Shown here piece after piece: positions 25,384-37,800 of a stretch of 64,000 nucleotides of DNA. The notes beneath the pieces are model-generated. The model was not told where the DNA came from and made no database searches. It worked only from the letters and a program-made list of their open reading frames with translations. Position 1 is the stretch's first letter; each line of letters begins with the position of its first letter. This DNA is from Rhinopomastus cyanomelas (Eukaryota; Chordata; Aves; Bucerotiformes; Rhinopomastidae), in NCBI GenBank assembly GCA_013400115.1, contig VXBP01008204.1, positions 2,249,804 to 2,313,803 of the forward strand, given 5' to 3'. The translations under genes were made by a program, and so were the position numbers.

Positions 25384-27653
25384 TAACCCCTCTGCAAGGC
25401 TGTACAGGAAGAAAAGTAGAATCTCTTCCCAAAAGGATGGCAGAGGAAATGCTTTGTTGACCACCACAAACACTCATTCATGAGAAATGGAAACATCTGG
25501 GTACTGCTGCCCCTTGAGTCACCACGGCAATCACTACAGCAAAGCCACTCTAGAAATGGACCTGAAGAGTTAATTTTAGGTGGCTAAAGAAAGCTCTATT
25601 TGCACAGATTTGCCGCATGGAAAAATGTTTCCTATGCACAGGAGAGTGCTCAGAGCTAAATACCTTCAGTCTTGTCTCAAAAATCTATGAAAATAAATGC
25701 AAAGCCCCCCCTCTGATGCTAGAGTGCTTCAGCTCAGCTATTGCTTTTATCTCCAGCCATGTAACCCAACAGGACAACTTTCTCCTACCTGCCCTTGCTT
25801 TCTGTTGCTGCACATTTCCTTTCAGTACATGCACAACAAAAAATCCATGGGTAGCTAAGCAGTTACTTTCAATTGCTAAAGTTAGATGAGACAAATCCCA
25901 CCCAGAGAGAGAAAACAATTTGTCAAGGAGGAAGAGCTGAGACTCAGCAGGCACCTCTATCCAACTCTCCACACTCCCAGCACCTCACCTACTTCCCTTC
26001 GTCACTCACCATTTAGTTTATGACCTCAAGCCATCAGCACTGAGCACTCGCTGGTTCAGTTCCTCCCAACAGCAGCACCAGGGGTCATTACCCAGGCTCA
26101 CCCACTCTCCCCATGCTCCCACCTCCTCCTCCCCCTGCTCTACCAGCTGTGTCTTTCTTGGCACAAGAGTGAGGCTTGACAACAGCATTTCACTCAGTAT
26201 ATTGTGATAGGTTTTCCCCTAATCTTACATTTGAAACAAATGATGATTCAAATCTATTTAGAATGTAAAAGAGAATCAATAATAACTCATTTGGCTCAGG
26301 CACTTAGGAATGTGCAACTATTTAATGCACATTTAGACATAGTTTATGGCATCAAGCTATGTCCTCCCAACATGATAAAGCTGCAGCCTGACAATGGTGT
26401 TGAGATTAGAAATTGGCAAAAAAGGAGCAGAGTTTGATTTAAAAAGGTTTTTCATTGAACCATAACCTCACCACACGGCATTTGCTAATGAGCAAGCTTC
26501 TATTTTGCCTTTTTAAGTGACTTTTCCTCATGCATCACTTCTGCTCCAATGTATCTTCTCTTAAGTGACAGTCGTATTGCAGTTTCTGAAAGACTGCACC
26601 AAATATATCATTCTGGACTGGAGATTAGCCACAATTCTACTAATGGTCTGTTGGACCATTACAGAAAGTATTTAGTAGCAATAATAAGAACGTCAGAACT
26701 TTTGGTAGACTAGAAAGATAGTTCTAGAAACACAGGAGAGCTACGATTGTAAGGACAAAGTTCTCACAAACAGAAAAAGTGCATAAAAAGAGACTGATAT
26801 TCAGAAGGTAAACACAGGATATGTGTTTTAAGTTTGTTCAGAATTTTCAATAAAAGAAACCAAACTCCTGCAGCTGCCTTGGAAATCTTTAGTGAAGACT
26901 TTTATCTCAGAGAACTTTGAGTGCCATCTTCCAAAATGTTAATTTTTATATATATATATACACACACACACACAAATTTTTATATATCTGTGCAATCCAC
27001 TAGGCGAGGGTAAGAACTTTCTTGACGCAGCCAGTGGAGAAGCAGAGATGATTCCTGGAAGGTCTAGTTTTAGTATAACTTCTGAGTCTAGAGGAAGAGG
27101 CATAAACAGAAGAGATGTACCCTGTATCAAGAAAGAATTAAAAATAAATCATTCAAGCAGGAAAAAAAATAACTTTTGAATGAACAAAAAATATTGTCTT
27201 GAGCAGACCCAAATCAGAATCAGACATGTCAAGTGTTACACTATGACTGAATTACTGATATAACAACACACTTCCAGTTTAAAAACCCAGCTGTTATGAG
27301 AAAGCTGTAATTGAATCCTCAAAACAGACTTGGCGGAAAAAAAAGAGAGAGATTAATAAGAAAAAAATAAAAGGAGATACATAATTCAAGACTGAAAACA
27401 TTTACAGTTGAAAAAGTCATAAAAAGGGCAAAATTATGATTTTTGTAAATCACTACACCACGACCTTTCGAAGAACTGCAAGATAAAAGAGACACAATGT
27501 GGTGCCATTGCCACTTAGGTGAAATGATTTCTCACATAATTTCAAACAGCTACATGTTTCCTTTGACAGTTTAAAAAAAAGAAGTCATGTACATTTGAAA
27601 GACTGATGTCTCCTTGAGCCAGAAATGGTTAAGACCTTCCAAAGGCACAGAAG
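25384..27653. other. Non-coding stretch with one microsatellite
   Basis: No gene is recognised. Opposed open frames at 25617-25889 (plus) and 25685-25972 (minus) look like chance. The microsatellite at 26947-26974 is listed separately. Confidence 0.55.
26947..26974. repeat. Compound TA/CA microsatellite
   Basis: Seven TA units followed directly by seven CA units, with another short TATATAT run just downstream. Confidence 0.95.
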
Positions 27654-27700
27654 TTGGGTCCCTTCCAACCCCTAACATCCTATGATCCTATGATCCTATG
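27654..27700 (+). mobile_element. Extremely short CR1 3' tail (47 bp)
   Basis: Only the last 47 bp of a CR1: TTGGGTCCCTTCCAACCCCT, then AACATCCTATG and further ATCCTATG octamers. The overlapping part matches the tail of the copy at 25182-25383 base for base. The element is bounded by AGAAG on both sides (27649-27653 and 27701-27705), a possible 5-bp target-site duplication. Confidence 0.85.
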
Positions 27701-29702
27701 AGAAGTGACATTCTTCCGTTTGAAAGAAGAATCAAGCATATGGCATAGAGAAGTTTCATATGTGTATACACACACAGACACGACACTAAAGACCTCTGAT
27801 GGTCTTACAGACCACCACAGTAGAATGACCCATTGCTTTCCTGGAATTATCCGTTTCCTTCACTCTTGAATTCAGAAAAAACAGAAGAGGAAGGTGATGT
27901 ACTTCATGCCTTACGAGCCTATTTGTTTCTGTGTCATTTCTGGTATAGGACAGGTCAAAGGCAATCCATGAAGACTGCTAAAAACATCAGAGCCAGTTCT
28001 GTGTTTCTGGGAAAACTGAATCACAAAAAGAAAAAAAAGGCTTCAGAGACTGCTCAAAGGCAACTACATTAAATGTGGGAAGGTACTAGACAACATGGAC
28101 AAAGCTGTGCCTTTATTGTGAGTCCAATCCTTAGTGATAAAAGACATTCTATTATAAACAGGAAGGGCAAAGCCACAGGAGATGAGAAAGCACCAAAACC
28201 TTGGTTGTGGAAAAGGAACAATTAAGAGTAAGCGTTGGTGAGCCTAGATACTACCCCTTTGTACCTGTAAGCATGATGCCTCAAAGTTGTTCCCTTGGCT
28301 TAGCATCCCTCTAAAGGACTAGACCACAGCAGCAATACATCCATCCAACCCAGCAGATATGCTCTTGAGTCTTCACATACACACATCATTACTTTTCTAC
28401 ACATGCACAAATGTAATGCAGATATCCACATACGTGTGTGTAATTCACAATTACTTATGCTAAGAGACCACTGAGCACACACGTACACACACATATACCT
28501 CCTAAAAGCCAAAGGAATCTTACCCCTTGATCACCTCTGCACATTTCTGGATGTTAAAGTTTAACCCTGATGGGAAGCTAAACTCCACACAGCCACTTGC
28601 TCTCCCCCACTCCTCTTATGGGATAGGTGAGGGGGTGTGAAGCCTAAAAGCGAGGAAACTCATGGGATGAAGTACAGAGTTTAACAGGTAAAGCAAAAGC
28701 TGCACATGCAAGCACCACAAAACAAGGTATCAATTCCCTACTTCCCATCAGCAGGTCGATGTTTGCCCATCACACGTAATGGTTACTTGGGAAGACAAAT
28801 ACCATCACTCTGAACAACTGGCCATTCCCTTCCTCTTCCTCTTCCCCCAGCATTTATTGGTGAACAAGGATGATGTCATATGATATGGGATATCCTTTTT
28901 GTCATTCAGGGTCATCAAAAACCTTGATGTCTTTGTTGCTTTGTTAGCACTGCTCAGCAACACCCAAAGCATTCCTGTGTTATTATGCTGATTTAGTCAC
29001 AAATCCAAAGCAGCACTGTACTGGCTGCCATGAAGAAAATAGACTCTTTCCCAGCCCAAACTAGCAGACCAAGTGACTGTGTTTTCTGAATGAAGTAAAC
29101 TGCAAGGAAGAAAAAGTTTACATCTCTTTGCACCTGATACTGATGAAGCTGGCTAAACACACCATGGTGGTGACAGCTGCCCCCCGTCCCCCACGTAAAC
29201 ATAGGGCAGCCTGTGATGTTCCACCATTTCACCCCGTGTCACTGCACTTCATGCAGACTTTGAAGTGGCCTCCTGCCAAGGCAAAAGATAATTCAGTGTC
29301 TATCTCATGGATAAGCATGTCAATAGAGATCACGATCAGCCACAAGGTCAAGTTTAGAGATGTGACTATTAAGAATGGAAACCATATCCTAAATGTCACC
29401 GAAGAGTCATCAGAGGGTAAAGACTGCATGGAGTCATTCTTGAGTTATTCCCAGCCCAAGCAGGGTTCAATACTAGTCACCTAGAGCTGAAAAGTGCCAC
29501 TGTTCATTACAAATCTCAGGACCCAATCTGTCCATCAAGCAAGGAAAATATTGAACAGTAGAGGAGGAGTAAGATAACTCTTCATCAGAGTCAGTACCTG
29601 AGAGGAACAGTAACTGTCAGCAGAGCTCCCAGGCAGTGAAAAAACTTAATGGAACATCTCTCCATGTCAAATGAGAAATTGAACTTTGGAACTGACACAA
29701 GA
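27701..29702. other. Non-coding stretch, partly CA-rich
   Basis: 28375-28500 is rich in CACACA and ACACAC words broken by other bases, an eroded CA repeat. No gene is recognised. The 118-codon frame at 29128-29484 is opposed by frames on the minus strand and has no motif. Confidence 0.5.
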
Positions 29703-30190
29703 GTCACAGAATCATTAAGGACTGAAAGGGACCTCGAAAGATCATCTAGTCCAATCCCCCCACCACAGCAGGATCACCTAGACTGAGTCGCACAGGAACC
29801 CATCCAGGCAGGTCTTAAACATCTCCAGAGAAGGATACTCCACAACCACCCTGGGCAGCCTGTTCCACTGCTCTGTCACCCTCACTGTGAAGAAGTTCCT
29901 TCTCAGGTTGATGTGGAACCTCCTACGTTCCAGATTACAACCATTGCCCCTCATCCTATCACTACATGACACTGAGAAGACCCTGGCTCCATCCTCCTGA
30001 CACCCACCCTTCAAATATTTGTAGNCTGCAGGGGTGTCGGCGACACCACCCAGCTTTGTGTCATCAGCAAACTTGCTGACAGTGCATGCCAGTCCCTCAA
30101 AGTCATCAGTGAATAGATTGAACAGGACTGGTCCCAGCACCGATCCCTGGGGCACTCCACTAGATACAGGCCTCCAACCAGTTGTCTCAA
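29703..30190 (-). mobile_element. CR1 LINE with reverse-transcriptase motifs, broken by a one-N join
   Basis: Minus-strand CR1. 29703-30024 holds the C-terminal end of ORF2 and the 3' tail. 30026-30190 holds the core of the reverse transcriptase. In the translated minus strand, the segment G-V-P-Q-G-S-V-L-G-P (the conserved motif before the catalytic site) and F-A-D-D-T-K-L-G-G (with the catalytic A-D-D) are both visible. The two parts meet at a single N (30025). In the CR1 at 372-1135 the equivalent points are about 0.5 kb apart, so a large piece is missing. The 160-codon frame spanning the N is an artefact. Confidence 0.9.
30025..30025. other. Single-N assembly join inside a CR1
   Basis: The sequence on either side belongs to non-adjacent parts of CR1. 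The N therefore stands for a gap of unknown size (about 0.5 kb expected), not an ambiguous base. Confidence 0.85.
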
Positions 30191-33107
30191 GCATAAAAAA
30201 CATGATTAGTAATTGCATTAAAGTGAATAATGATATAAGCTTTTCTTTCAGAAAGAACAAATTCTCTTAGGTCTGTAACAGGTAGCAAGGACAAAAATGC
30301 AGACAAGAACACAGAGGGGAAAAAACTTTCACCTTTTTCTAGAAGCTTTTTTGGAGGGTGGGGAGCAGAAGGCAGCAGATAAGTGAAAAGTATAAGACTG
30401 TTCATGTCTAAAGTAAACTAACGCACACTCTTCAAACATTAATACATAAACACATCCATCTATTGTCTAAATATTATTCTACTTCCACTCAAATGAGCAG
30501 AAGAAAGTTTCACTTTTGCCCCTCTGATGTTGAGGCTGCCTTTATATACTTATGCTGAGTTGTGCTGCATGCATGAACTCCTCTGTCTTCCTAATAGTGT
30601 TGACATGGGGGACTTTCTCAACCCTGCTAATCCAGAGGAAGTCAGTAAGATATTGCATCTCTACTACTAGTACAGGCATAACTGAGATGTGACTTAATAC
30701 CTCCTCCAGAGTAAAAACGAGTCCCTTCCAAAGGCAGAAACCACCCAAGTGGCTGAAATCCAAAAGGAACAAAGTCTCACAGCTCACAGAATCCTGCTTC
30801 ATATCCAGCCAGCATCATTTTTCCAATGATATTGGTGAGGATTTAATTTGAGCCTTTCCACACTAAGCCTTTGCCTGGCCCTTGGGACGACACTGAGAAG
30901 ACACTCACACCACCCAGCTCATTTAAGAGGTACAAGGGATGCTCAGGATGCACATGACTGACTCCAGAGGATCATATGCTTACTTGGTGCCAGACCAATT
31001 ATTTTTACGATGCAGATTGTAATTTTTCTTGATTACGAAGTACTAGACCCCAGCTTCCTTCTAGTTGATTGGAAACAACCCATTGGGTCTTGATTGTGCC
31101 AAGGACATATTTTGACCTATTTTGTTTAGAAAATGGGCAAAACCTCACTTTCCGTAACATAAATAACAATAAAAACCAAACCACAACGTAATATTTATTC
31201 CAACAGTAGAAGGGTTTTTTGTACCAAGTCTGCACTGTTCAGTACACACCCACTTTGATCTTTGTCTTTTATACCACAAACATTAATGTAAAAAAAATTA
31301 ATAATTTACCACAGATGAGCTGAATATTTTTGCCTCCTTTGTGTATAAGCAGCTTGGCAACAAAGCTGTCTAACTTCAGGATCAATCTTACCCTTATTTT
31401 CTATTATGTACTTCCTGTTGTTTCCAAACAAGATTAATTTCGTTTTATGCAAGTCACTGAGCAGTCTCCACTAAAATAAGATTGATTTTGAATTTATTCT
31501 CTCGCTCGCTCTCTCCTTCTCTCCCTCACTTTATTTTATCAGTGTTAATAAAACCACAGTGACTTGTAAAATTCAATTTAGAATTATTTTCCACCTGGAG
31601 AGCTTTAGACACTTTTTCTCCCCCCCTTATCACAATGGAATTATTTCTTGCCCACAACAGTTAGAAAGTAGATCTTTTATGCAACAGTTTTGTAAAACAA
31701 ATACTCGGGAAGGACCTAAAGAAGAAAAAGCATCATACTTCTGACACAAATCATCTCAACAAAACACACAGTAGTAGGGATTTTTGAGCGAATTGCCCTC
31801 TCCTTTTCATTCATGAGCTTAATTCAGAACACGCATGAGCAGTTTCTGTACTGTTTGCAGGATTTTTTTTCACAATGTTGAAGATTTTTCTCATTTCACA
31901 TGATTGAATGGGCTCTTGCCAAGGTGGTAAAAAGTGGTATTGATCTACAGAATGGAAATCTTCTTTAAATGTGGTATCACCTGAGATGAAACTCAGCCTG
32001 GGGGAGGAGGTTGAGGTTTTGTTTGGTTTGAGTTTTTTTAAATCCTAATTACACTGTTCACCATAATTTTTCACTTCACTCATGGTTAACTACAAAACCT
32101 GATCTTTCACCTACCAGTGGCCTTCCTAAATTTAAAGATGCAAGGATTTTCACAGCTCTCCACTTCAGGTTCTGTCATTTTCATTTCTAGGTCTTAGTCC
32201 CCAAGACAAATGTTGCTCCACTAAACAGAGCACTGACTGGAGTACGTTTATATGATGGAAAATTACCCTTCATTTAAATCATCTGACTCTGAAATCCATG
32301 CTGTGATAATCCAAGAGTGACTCCAAAACATGCATAGAGAGGAGAAAGTACTGGTTTGAATTGTTCTGGCAAAAATACAATGATTACTGTATTTAACCGA
32401 AGAATACATCACTATCTCTCCGGCACAAACCTGAACATGTGTTATAACCATAAGCAGAAAGCACTAGAAGACAGGATTATGGTCACAGTGATGAAGACAT
32501 TGCAGTCAGAGTAGCACTTCCAGAAGCAATAGCTATTGACCCAAAGCTCACTGATCGCCCAGTAAAACTACTTCTAGCCCAAAAATCTGGATGAACTGAA
32601 CTGTTGACAAAATCATTTCCTATTCAACCGTTACTTTCCCTCCTACTCTAGAGCTGTAAGTTGGGAGTTATATGCATCCAAATACATTTTTAAGCATCAA
32701 GAGGAAGTGGTGTCTGACCTGGAGAGGGTAGTTGTTTTGTGAGCAGTCAAAGAAGAGATCTGACCTGTAAGTTAGTGCTGAGCAAATTGTCCTGACAGAA
32801 GTGTTCCCCTGGACAAAACGCGTGCTCATCGTGCAGAACCAGCAGGAACACATTCCTGAACACGTTGAAACTTTGCACTGAAAGTTATGGAAGCATTTCA
32901 TTTTAAGGCAGTCAAAATATTTTGCATCAATAAGATTAATTGCTTCTTTTCAAATGCAGCGTAATAAAGGCAAATGACATTCCCCATCAGACTGAGACAA
33001 AACGCTTGCAGGAACGCTTCCTTTCCACAAAAATGAAATGCTTCTGCTTTCCTTCAGTGCAGAAAGAACCTAAACCTTTAGCTCTCAGGGTGATCTATTC
33101 CCACTAG
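30191..33107. other. Non-coding stretch with a polypyrimidine tract
   Basis: No gene is recognised. 31497-31527 is a pure C/T run rich in CTCG and CTCT, a simple-sequence tract. Confidence 0.55.
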
Positions 33108-33594
33108 GAATATTGCATTCAGCTTCGGAGCCCCCAGCACAAGGTCATGGAGCTGTTGAAGCAGGTCCAGAGGAGGGCCACAAAGATCTGAAACACTTCT
33201 CCTACAAAGAAAGGCTGAGGAAGTTGTTCAGCTTGGACAAGAGAAAGCTATGGGGAGACCTTATTTGCATCCTTCCAGTATCTGAAGGGGAACTGCAAGA
33301 AAATTAGAGGAGGACCTTTTTACGAGGAGTTGTAGGACAAGGAGTAATGCCTTTAAACTGAAAGAAGGTAGAATTAGATGTAAGGAAGAAATTCTTCACT
33401 GTGAGGGTAGAGAGACACTGGAACAGGTTGCCCAAGGAAATTGTGGGTGCTGCATCACTGGATGTGTTCAAGTAAGGCTGGATGGCGCTTTGAGCAACCG
33501 GGTCTAATAGGAGATGTCTCTGCTCATGGCAGATGGTTGGAAATAGGGCACCTTAAACGCCTTTTCCAAGGTTAACAAATCTATTATTCTATGA
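33108..33594 (+). mobile_element. CR1 LINE, 5'-truncated, about 490 bp (older type)
   Basis: A sense-strand CR1 with the classical order: TCGGAGCCCCCAGCACAAGG near 33126, GTCCAGAGGAGGGCCACAAA near 33165, AGAAATTCTTCACTGTGAGG near 33387, GAACAGGTTGCCCAAGGAAA near 33421, then CTCATGGCAGATGGTTGGAA and an ATTCTATGAT end near 33594. Indels and stops break the frame; the open frame at 33113-33307 is only a fragment. Confidence 0.9.
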
Positions 33595-33634
33595 TCATTA
33601 AGGTCCCCACCAGCCCAAACCATTCTGTGATTTT
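33595..33634 (+). mobile_element. Second CR1 3' tail joined to the first
   Basis: Directly after the tail of the preceding CR1 comes another CR1 end: TTAAGGTCCCCACCAGCCCA, then AAACCATTCTGTGATT. A CR1 has only one such terminal block, so this is either a separate ultra-short insertion or a duplicated tail. Confidence 0.65.
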
Positions 33635-34795
33635 TATGGACTTTTCTGATTTGATTGGATGAAATCTAATAGCACTCAGTCTGGAAATTTGACACAGCCA
33701 AGGTTCTGGTAATCTGGGAACTTAAGAGGACCAAGCTTTATTGTAAGAACTGTAGATACTCCCTGTGTGCCCCCAGTTTAGAAATACTGGCAGAAGGTTC
33801 TCATTCTTTTCTTTCCACTTTAGTCCCTAGAAAAGCATAGCAATAGAGGCAACAAGGGACAAGATAATCACTGCTCAGGACAGGAATGCCCAACTCACAC
33901 CTAGAGGCAGCGAAGAGTCAAAGGTGAAGTAAACTTCCCCATAAACATAGTGTCCATAACAGGGCTTTGATTCACAGCCAGCTATCAAGATTTCCTCTTT
34001 GCTGAAAGGAGAGGACAGATATTGCAGTCCATTTGATTGTGGAGAAATAGCTCAGTTTAAGAGCTATTACTGCTAACACATTGAAAAGCACTTGAAAAAT
34101 TACAAATATTTAAATTATTCCATTCTCAATGTCATCAGAATTCAGTGCAAAGCCATCTTAACCATGTCTAGAGCAGAAACTCATGCTGAGGTTAGATCAG
34201 ACATAGTTTTCCATTCATTTTAGCTTTACAGACAAAGTATTCTCTTTGTTAATGAGGAAAATAACCTATTTTTTACTTCAGTCAAGGAAATTTCTTTTTA
34301 TTTCCAAAAATGAAGATCTAGAAAGAGAATCACATAATCAGATAGGGCTGTCAGCAGCATATGGCTTACAGCGGGAAAAGGGAGACTATTTCTGTGAGGC
34401 TAGGAGCATGTCTTTTATCAAGATAAAATACAAAACTTGTTTTGAAAACTCTACAATATTTCATCTGGGTTCAAACAAAAGCTGCTGACAACAGACAGAA
34501 AGAATTTACATCTTCAGAGCTAGGTGTGGGAACTGCAAAGTGAGCAACAGAGCTGTTGACTCAGTTATTCCACATAACCCATTCCTTTCCAAAGACTCAC
34601 ACACATGTCCTGCCCATTTACAGCTTCTGGAAAGAGCCTTCCTTTCTCTGTGCATTTCTCCTCCCTTTTCAAACAAACATTGTTCATTTACAATTGTTCT
34701 CAGAGAAGCAGAGATGGGCGAGCTGAGCTACTCACTAGGACTGGGTGGTAGTCCTGAGTGATGCTGTTCTATGGTGCTGTGTTTCTCAAATCCAG

Positions 34796-34873
34796 TATTT
34801 GAAATAATAATATTTCAAATAAATAATTTGAAAATCAGTATCTGAAAATACTAGCTGCTCTAGTATTTTCAGA
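34796..34873. repeat. Two adjacent perfect inverted repeats (hairpins)
   Basis: Hairpin 1: arms 34796-34806 and 34811-34821 (TATTTGAAATA / TATTTCAAATA), 11 bp with a 4-base loop. Hairpin 2: arms 34841-34854 and 34860-34873 (TCTGAAAATACTAG / CTAGTATTTTCAGA), 14 bp with a 5-base loop. Both arm pairs are perfect. The stems are too short for a standard microRNA precursor, and pairing does not continue outward. Confidence 0.85.
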
Positions 34874-37800
34874 GATGTTTAAGGACTTATTCCAGATGGT
34901 AGATGAGCCTTAAACATCCAGATCATTCAGAGAAGCATTCAGAATCCTGTTTACCTATCCAAATCCTCAGTTCCAAATTCCACATTCCGAATCCTCAGTT
35001 CACGTCCAGAGAAAATATTACCAGACCCAGGAAAATCTAGCTCAAGAAAATCATGAAGCTTTTTTTTTCCCCTAATCAACTCCCTGAGTGCTTTACACCA
35101 GGCACAGAAAGCAAAATATAAACATTTACCTGAGACAGGCCCACTGGTGTGGATCTGGTATCTAAACAATACAACTGAAAAAGCACGCTGGATAGGAAAT
35201 GTTTTGCATGTTTCAGAAACACTTGTAAAACTATTCAGGAGGCAAAGATTTATCAGCACACTGGCTGCAAGTGAACTTTTCTGCAGATAAATGATGAGCT
35301 CACCTGCTCCACAGGCTTTCAACATTTGCATTAGGATACAGAGGCAGACGATAAAATTTGCAGCTGTAACCACTCCTGGCAATGATCTTATGATAAATCT
35401 CAGAACTTACAGAAATGCTTCATTAACTTATAGTCAAAGTTACTAAAGTGCATTTTGGAGCAATGTAGTGGTTAAAAACAAAAGTGAAGACAGACTTCGC
35501 TTGTAAATCTCAGTCTCCCAATATCACACTCTTCCAAGGACACTTGCTCCCTAGGTTTTGAGTACAGGAGCAAACAAAATGCACCAGTTACCTCCTTAGA
35601 TACAACTACATACTGTCAATACTTTGTTATCCTCCTGCTCAATGTATGAGCCTTGCTCTTTTGCTACCAACAGCAGTCAGCTGCACAAGGCAGATGTCTA
35701 TTTATCCATGCTCAGAGCATCATGGAAAACACACAGGTTATTCGAAGAGGCTGCAGTGAGCACTGGCATCTGCCTTTACATTAAAAAAGGTCATTCCTGT
35801 GGTAAAAACTCATAGATACAGATTCTGGGGGCAAAAACCTAATGTCTCATCCTACCCTTTAGACCTCAAATGAATTTGCATGAACTGTGGCATTAGTTTA
35901 ACTGGGAAGAAGCCCTGCCTTTGGTGAAAATGCTTCACTGGGAACAAGTTTAAACGCTGACCATGACCCCAGGTTGCTGGGCATCTTTAGGAACCTTTTC
36001 ACTCCCTTTCTCTGCATTTCTTACTCCCCTTCTCTCCATTTCTTACTCCCCACTCTGGTGCTGCAGAGAATAGGGCTGGCTCACACCAAACAGTTTTACC
36101 AGGCGTTTACAAGCAGATCAGCCCCTGCCATGACCACGGAGAAGGTTTAATGCTAAAATATGTTTTATTTATTCTTTTTTTCTAATATGGTCAAAGTTAA
36201 GGCCTTGTAATCAGGTGTCAAGAACAATTTTTTTTTGGCTTCTGTTCCTAATGCAAACAGAGATTTTCATTGCTGTTCTTTCTCTGGGCAGTGTTCAGAA
36301 ATCAAATCTCCTAAGCCTTACCCTCCAGCTCAGGGGAGCTCAGGACTCAACACATTTCTTTCCAATTTTAGCAGTGTGACATTCACACTCTCATTTATAA
36401 AAATACATCTCTCGCATTTCATTTGTAAGTTACCTGAGGGTTTTCCTGTGTTTATTATTATCATTATTTATGTTCCTGGAGGAAGAAGGAAGCAGCAAAA
36501 AGCAAAAGAGGGAAATGAAAGAAAACAAATCCTTCACCTTTCACAGAACTCCTACTACTGACTACTATCATCAAACAGCAAAGCAAACCCAGTATTTCCT
36601 TTAGAGAGTGGTCACTAGCTGGCAGAAATCTTTCAATACAGAAGATACTTCTTTCAAACCAACACATTATATGTGGAGATGTTTTGCCTTTTCCCCTCTC
36701 TCCAACTTCATTTCAGTCATTATTATAAAAAGAAGGCCTCTATTTCTTGGAGAGCTACTAATGCCTCGCAGAAGCTCCTGAGAAGCACTACAACACCATC
36801 ATTTAAAGATAATTTTCTTGATATAGCATATAGGTATCTTCCCCTTTTCTTTCTAAATGTTTTATAAATGGAGATATTTTGTTGAAAGAGGAGTCCTGTT
36901 CTGCAGGAGCTCTCAGAATCCTGCTGTTTATGTTTAACCTGCAGTCATAATAATCCCCTTCATTTTTCCTTAATTTGGCATTTCATCTTTTTATTTTAAT
37001 AAAATCAGAGTAACACACAGCATGCTCCATGGTGGCATCTGAGTTAATGCAACAAGCAATTACAAAGCCTATAGTGGCTTGAAGCTCAACGTTTACATAT
37101 TCAGCCAGCAGCAGCCCCAGCTTGGCACGCAGCGTTTTGAGCTCGGGCTGAGAAGGCGGTTGGCACACTTGCACACAACAAAATGCTCCTTCTAATCATG
37201 TGCTTCATGGGTCCCAGCTGCTATTAGCATAGCAAAGGTGGCTGCCTGGGCAGGCATCACCGGGAAAATCAAACCACAGAGAGCAAGGCGTTTCCAAAAA
37301 CTCAGTAATCCCAAACAGTGGGGTGAGGTTTGCTTTGCCTGTGAATATTACCAGAGCAGAAGATGAAGATCACCCTAAGTCCACGTTCCTGCTACTGCAC
37401 TCGCATAACAAGATGATTTCAGACTCTGTCTTCTCCTCACATCACTCAAGTACAACCACAGTCCAAAGGTCCCCTCCCAGCACTGCCTCCATCTCCTTAC
37501 ACAACCCCATCAGCATCACTCCGTCCCAATTCTGTCATGAATTCCTTGTGCAGAAACACCTGCTAGGGAGCTCTTCTAGCAATGCATCCCAGCATTCTAC
37601 ACCAGACGCTGGACAATAACAACACAAACACATCAAAAATATTCCCAAATGCTGGATGCTGTTAGTCACATACTTTGAGTGCAGCAGCTTAGAAAGAATG
37701 GATTTACCGGGTTCACGAGGTCAAGCAGCTCCTACTCTTACTACAAAAACCAGTTAGGAAGAAGAAACATGTTACTCATTGAGACCAGCTCAAAGGGGTT

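Noticed and set aside
28375..28500. Spaced CACACA words resembling a CRISPR-like or satellite array
   Set aside because: No constant repeat or spacer length. It is an eroded CA simple repeat in a vertebrate genome.
29778..30260. 160-codon minus-strand open frame with reverse-transcriptase motifs
   Set aside because: It spans the single N at 30025, which joins non-adjacent CR1 parts, and its upstream end lies outside the element. The motifs are real CR1 remnants but the continuous protein is not.
34951..35382. 143-codon minus-strand open frame with hydrophobic N-terminus
   Set aside because: Looks superficially like a membrane segment, but composition follows the local base content and no family is recognised.
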